In this document: positions 59,321 through 64,000 of the stretch, piece by piece | How the letters are laid out: every line of letters begins with the position of its first letter | Position numbering within the stretch: the first letter of the stretch is position 1 | From: Longispora fulva | GTDB lineage: Bacteria; Actinomycetota; Actinomycetes; Mycobacteriales; Micromonosporaceae | Direction: 5' to 3' | Assembly: GCF_015751905.1 (NCBI RefSeq) | Contig: NZ_JADOUF010000001.1 | Span: forward strand, 3,596,001 to 3,660,000 | Length of the DNA: 64,000 nt | Notes under the pieces: model-generated | What the model saw: the letters and a program-made list of their open reading frames with translations, nothing else | What the model was told of the DNA's origin: nothing | Databases searched by the model: none | Position numbers and translations under genes: made by a program

Positions 59321-60511
59321 GTGAAGGGCGCCGGGCTCACCCGCCGAGGCCTGCTCGCCGGCATCGGCTCCACCGCGGTCGCCGCGGGGCTGGGTGCGTG
59401 CGGCGCAGAACCCGCGCCGAAGCCGGCCACGTCCGGCTCCCCCGGCCCTGGGACGCCGAGCGCGTCGACGGGGACCAACGAGACCGCCCTCCGCCGGAAG
59501 ATCGCCGGCATGCTCGTGGTCGGGTTCCGGGGCGACCGGGTCGGCCCGGACGACTGGATCACCCGCGCGGTCCGCGAGTCGGGCGTCGGCGGGGTCATCC
59601 TCTTCGACAAGGATCAACTGACCGGCGGTACCCGGAACATCACCTCCCCCGAGCAGGTCACCGCGCTGATCCGGGCACTCCGCGAGGCCGCGCCCGGGCG
59701 GCGGCTGATCGTGTCCGTCGACCAGGAGGGCGGCCAGGTCGCGCGGCTCGGACCGGCGAACGGCTTCCCCGCGACCCGCTCCCAGGCGCAGATCGGCGCC
59801 CTCAACTCGCCGGAGGTCACCCGCGGCTGGGCCGAGGACATGGCGGCGACCCTGGTCCGGATCGGGGTGAACTTCACCTTCACCCCCGACGTCGACATCG
59901 CGGTCAATCCGACGAACCCGGCGATCGCCCTGCTGGACCGCAGCTTCTCCGCGAATGCCGACGTCGTGGTGTCGTGTGCGACCGAGGCGGTCCGCGCGTA
60001 CCGGAAGGCCGGCGTCCGGACCTCGATCAAACACTTCCCCGGCTTCGGCAGCGCCACCGGCAACACGGACTTCGAGACCGTCGACGTGACGGACACCTGG
60101 ACCCGCGCCGAGCTGGAACCGTTCCGGCGCATGGTCGCCGCGGGCAGCGTGGACACGGTGATGGTCACCCACCTCCTCAACCGGCAGCTCGATCCGCAGC
60201 GGCCAGCGTCCCTGTCCCGGGCCGTGGTGACGGATCTGCTGCGCGGGGAGCTGGGCTGGGACGGCGTGGTCGTGACCGACGACATGCAGGCCGAGGCGAT
60301 CTCCCGGCACTACGGCCGCGACGAGGCGGTCGGACTCGCGCTGGAGGCAGGCGTCGACCAGCTCGTGTTCTGCAACCAGGCGGCCTACGACCCGGCGGTG
60401 GTCGAGGCGACGGTCGGCGCGGTCGTCGGGCTGGTCCGGCAGGGGCGGATCAGCGAGGCGCGGATCGACCGGTCGGTAGCCCGGATCACCGCACTGTGGC
60501 CACCGAACTGA
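59321..60511 (+). CDS. GH3 family lipoprotein, beta-N-acetylhexosaminidase-like
   Basis: 396 residues. A Tat-like lipoprotein signal ([20 protein letters not shown]) has Cys 27. The GH3 TIM barrel follows: [29 protein letters not shown] (His/Asp dyad loop of NagZ-type enzymes), and [16 protein letters not shown] holding the nucleophile Asp. It likely removes N-acetylglucosamine from peptidoglycan fragments at the outer face of the membrane. The start was chosen from the -10 spacing. Confidence 0.9.
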   Translation: MKGAGLTRRGLLAGIGSTAVAAGLGACGAEPAPKPATSGSPGPGTPSASTGTNETALRRKIAGMLVVGFRGDRVGPDDWITRAVRESGVGGVILFDKDQLTGGTRNITSPEQVTALIRALREAAPGRRLIVSVDQEGGQVARLGPANGFPATRSQAQIGALNSPEVTRGWAEDMAATLVRIGVNFTFTPDVDIAVNPTNPAIALLDRSFSANADVVVSCATEAVRAYRKAGVRTSIKHFPGFGSATGNTDFETVDVTDTWTRAELEPFRRMVAAGSVDTVMVTHLLNRQLDPQRPASLSRAVVTDLLRGELGWDGVVVTDDMQAEAISRHYGRDEAVGLALEAGVDQLVFCNQAAYDPAVVEATVGAVVGLVRQGRISEARIDRSVARITALWPPN

Positions 60512-63210
<2,699 letters not shown>

Positions 63211-63280
63211 CCTGACGTCCGTGCGACCCGGCGGGTCAGTCCGTGACTGTCCGGAAAGGTGTGTCCCGCCGGTCGCGGGA

Positions 63281-63286
63281 TACCAT
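63281..63286 (+). promoter_or_regulatory. -10 box of a leaderless promoter for the small membrane protein gene
   Basis: TACCAT is exactly 7 bases before ATG 63294. Confidence 0.45.
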
Positions 63287-63293
63287 GGTCGGC

Positions 63294-63500
63294 ATGGAGA
63301 CGAAGGCTCTGGCCGGAACCCGCGCGCGGCGGCTGACGGGGCTCGGTTTCGCCGTCGGGCTGTTCCTTCTCCTCGTGCCGAAGTACACCTGGATGGATCC
63401 CGGGCTGCGCCCGGTCGCCGGTGGGGCCGTCCTGTGCGCGATGGTGGCGATCCTGGTGGTCAGCTTCCTGCGCGGCTACCGGGAGGAACCACGGCGCTGA
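63294..63500 (+). CDS. small two-helix membrane protein
   Basis: 68 residues with two hydrophobic segments (RLTGLGFAVGLFLLLVPKYT; AGGAVLCAMVAILVVSFLRG). No recognised family. ATG 63294 lies 7 bases after TACCAT; in-frame ATG 63285 overlaps the box and is less likely. Located 83 bases after geoA; a link to geosmin is possible but unsupported. Confidence 0.6.
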   Translation: METKALAGTRARRLTGLGFAVGLFLLLVPKYTWMDPGLRPVAGGAVLCAMVAILVVSFLRGYREEPRR

Positions 63501-63762
63501 CGCCGGGCGACGGGGTCGATCCTTCGGTCCTCACCGAGCCGACCGCCTTCCTCGCCGGGTTACGGGCGTTGAGGGCTCGCGGACGGCCCCGGACGGACCC
63601 CGACAGCCCGGTGGGCCGCGCGGGTGGAGGAGCCACGACGAACAGAGCAGCCCCGACCCCCACGATCAGGGGCCGGGGCTTCGTGGCTCCCGGGCCCGCG
63701 CACCGGCCCGGGAGCCACGAAGAGCGACCGGTCCGCTGTCCCTCGGACCGGTCACCACTCGA
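63501..63762. other. non-coding region with nested hairpins
   Basis: It contains an imperfect AGCCCCGACCCC/GGGGCCGGGGCT hairpin overlapping the strong terminator at 63679-63722, and otherwise nothing recognised. Confidence 0.5.
63679..63722. terminator. strong bidirectional terminator
   Basis: CTTCGTGGCTCCCGGGCC pairs perfectly over 18 bases with its inverse around an 8-base loop. It lies between the convergent small-membrane-protein gene and the partial gene at the window end. Confidence 0.88.
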
Positions 63763-64000
63763 TCAGGTCGTGGTCAGCGTGACGCTGTCGAGGAGGAAGT
63801 CCGTGGTCAGGGACGAGTCCTCCGTGCTGACGAACCTCAGCGTCACCGTCCTGCCCCGGAAGGCGGAGAGACTGACGGTGCGGGCGACGTACCCGTTGCT
63901 GGCGTTGGTGTTGGAGAACGTGGCCAGGGTCGTGGTCGTGGAGCCGTCGATCACCTGGACCTTGAAGGTGTCGTACGCGGTGGAGCCGGACTCCTGGGTC
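63763..64000 (-). CDS. 3' end of a secreted-protein gene (protease-associated beta-domain)
   Basis: About 79 C-terminal residues are present. They read as a jelly-roll module: ESGSTAYDTFKVQVIDGS, TLATFSNTNASNGYVARTVS, LRFVSTEDSSLTTDFLLDSV, with stop at 63763. Such C-terminal modules are attached to secreted subtilisin-, kumamolisin- or trypsin-like peptidases in actinomycetes. The catalytic part lies outside the window, so the enzyme type is a guess. Confidence 0.75.
   Translation of the reverse strand, partial: TQESGSTAYDTFKVQVIDGSTTTTLATFSNTNASNGYVARTVSLSAFRGRTVTLRFVSTEDSSLTTDFLLDSVTLTTT

Overview
The window is about 70% GC and reads as an actinomycete chromosome. Evidence includes a two-domain geosmin synthase, a SigD/RsdA sigma and anti-sigma pair, many GTG/TTG starts, TANNNT -10 boxes placed 5-7 nt before start codons (leaderless transcripts), Tat-exported enzymes, ricin-type lectin modules and a polysaccharide deacetylase/GT2 fusion. 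The 80-bp GAGCGAGCG-type repeat between aguA and aguB resembles elements I associate with Micromonosporaceae. I cannot name the genus. No rRNA, tRNA, CRISPR array, transposase or integrase was seen.

1-12.5 kb is a polyamine/agmatine catabolism locus. It holds an Lrp-type regulator (cut by the window edge), GABA aminotransferase and aminobutyraldehyde dehydrogenase in one operon, and a divergent aldehyde dehydrogenase. A TetR regulator then faces a start/stop-overlapped operon of agmatine deiminase, N-carbamoylputrescine amidase and a five-gene peptide-type ABC importer. The chain agmatine -> carbamoylputrescine -> putrescine -> aminobutyraldehyde -> GABA -> succinate semialdehyde can be read from the genes, except that no separate putrescine oxidase or aminotransferase is visible.

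12.5-25.7 kb starts with an inverted-repeat element. Next come a two-component system whose kinase carries an extra C-terminal membrane/outer domain, two exported agmatine-deiminase paralogues, a Ser/Thr kinase and a GrpE-like membrane protein. A third exported and a second cytosolic deiminase follow, with a TetR regulator and matching palindromes in their promoters. The stretch ends with a DUF3885-like protein and a TrkA-N membrane protein. There are five deiminase paralogues within 18.5 kb.

25.7-39 kb holds a secreted GH5-type glycosidase with a DeoR/LacI chimeric regulator, a double GNAT acetyltransferase, a beta-repeat protein, an EACC1 + caspase-membrane protein conflict cassette, a TetR/MFS efflux pair with two operators, an SDR, two small proteins and an orphan response regulator.

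39-56.4 kb is rich in secreted proteins: a metzincin-like protease with FN3 and ricin modules, a ricin-lectin protein, a beta-lactamase-fold lipoprotein, an M4 thermolysin-like protease, a deacetylase/glycosyltransferase, a trypsin-like protease and an HExxE secreted protein. Between them lie an MFS/LysR pair, an unusual HTH-phosphoribosyltransferase-like plus inositol-monophosphatase-like cassette and a DUF1232 protein. A 23-bp sequence is repeated upstream of two of the secreted genes.

56.4-64 kb holds an IMP dehydrogenase of the clostridial/protist kind, convergent with sigD-rsdA, then a GH3 lipoprotein, geosmin synthase, a small membrane protein, a strong terminator and the 3' end of a probable secreted protease.
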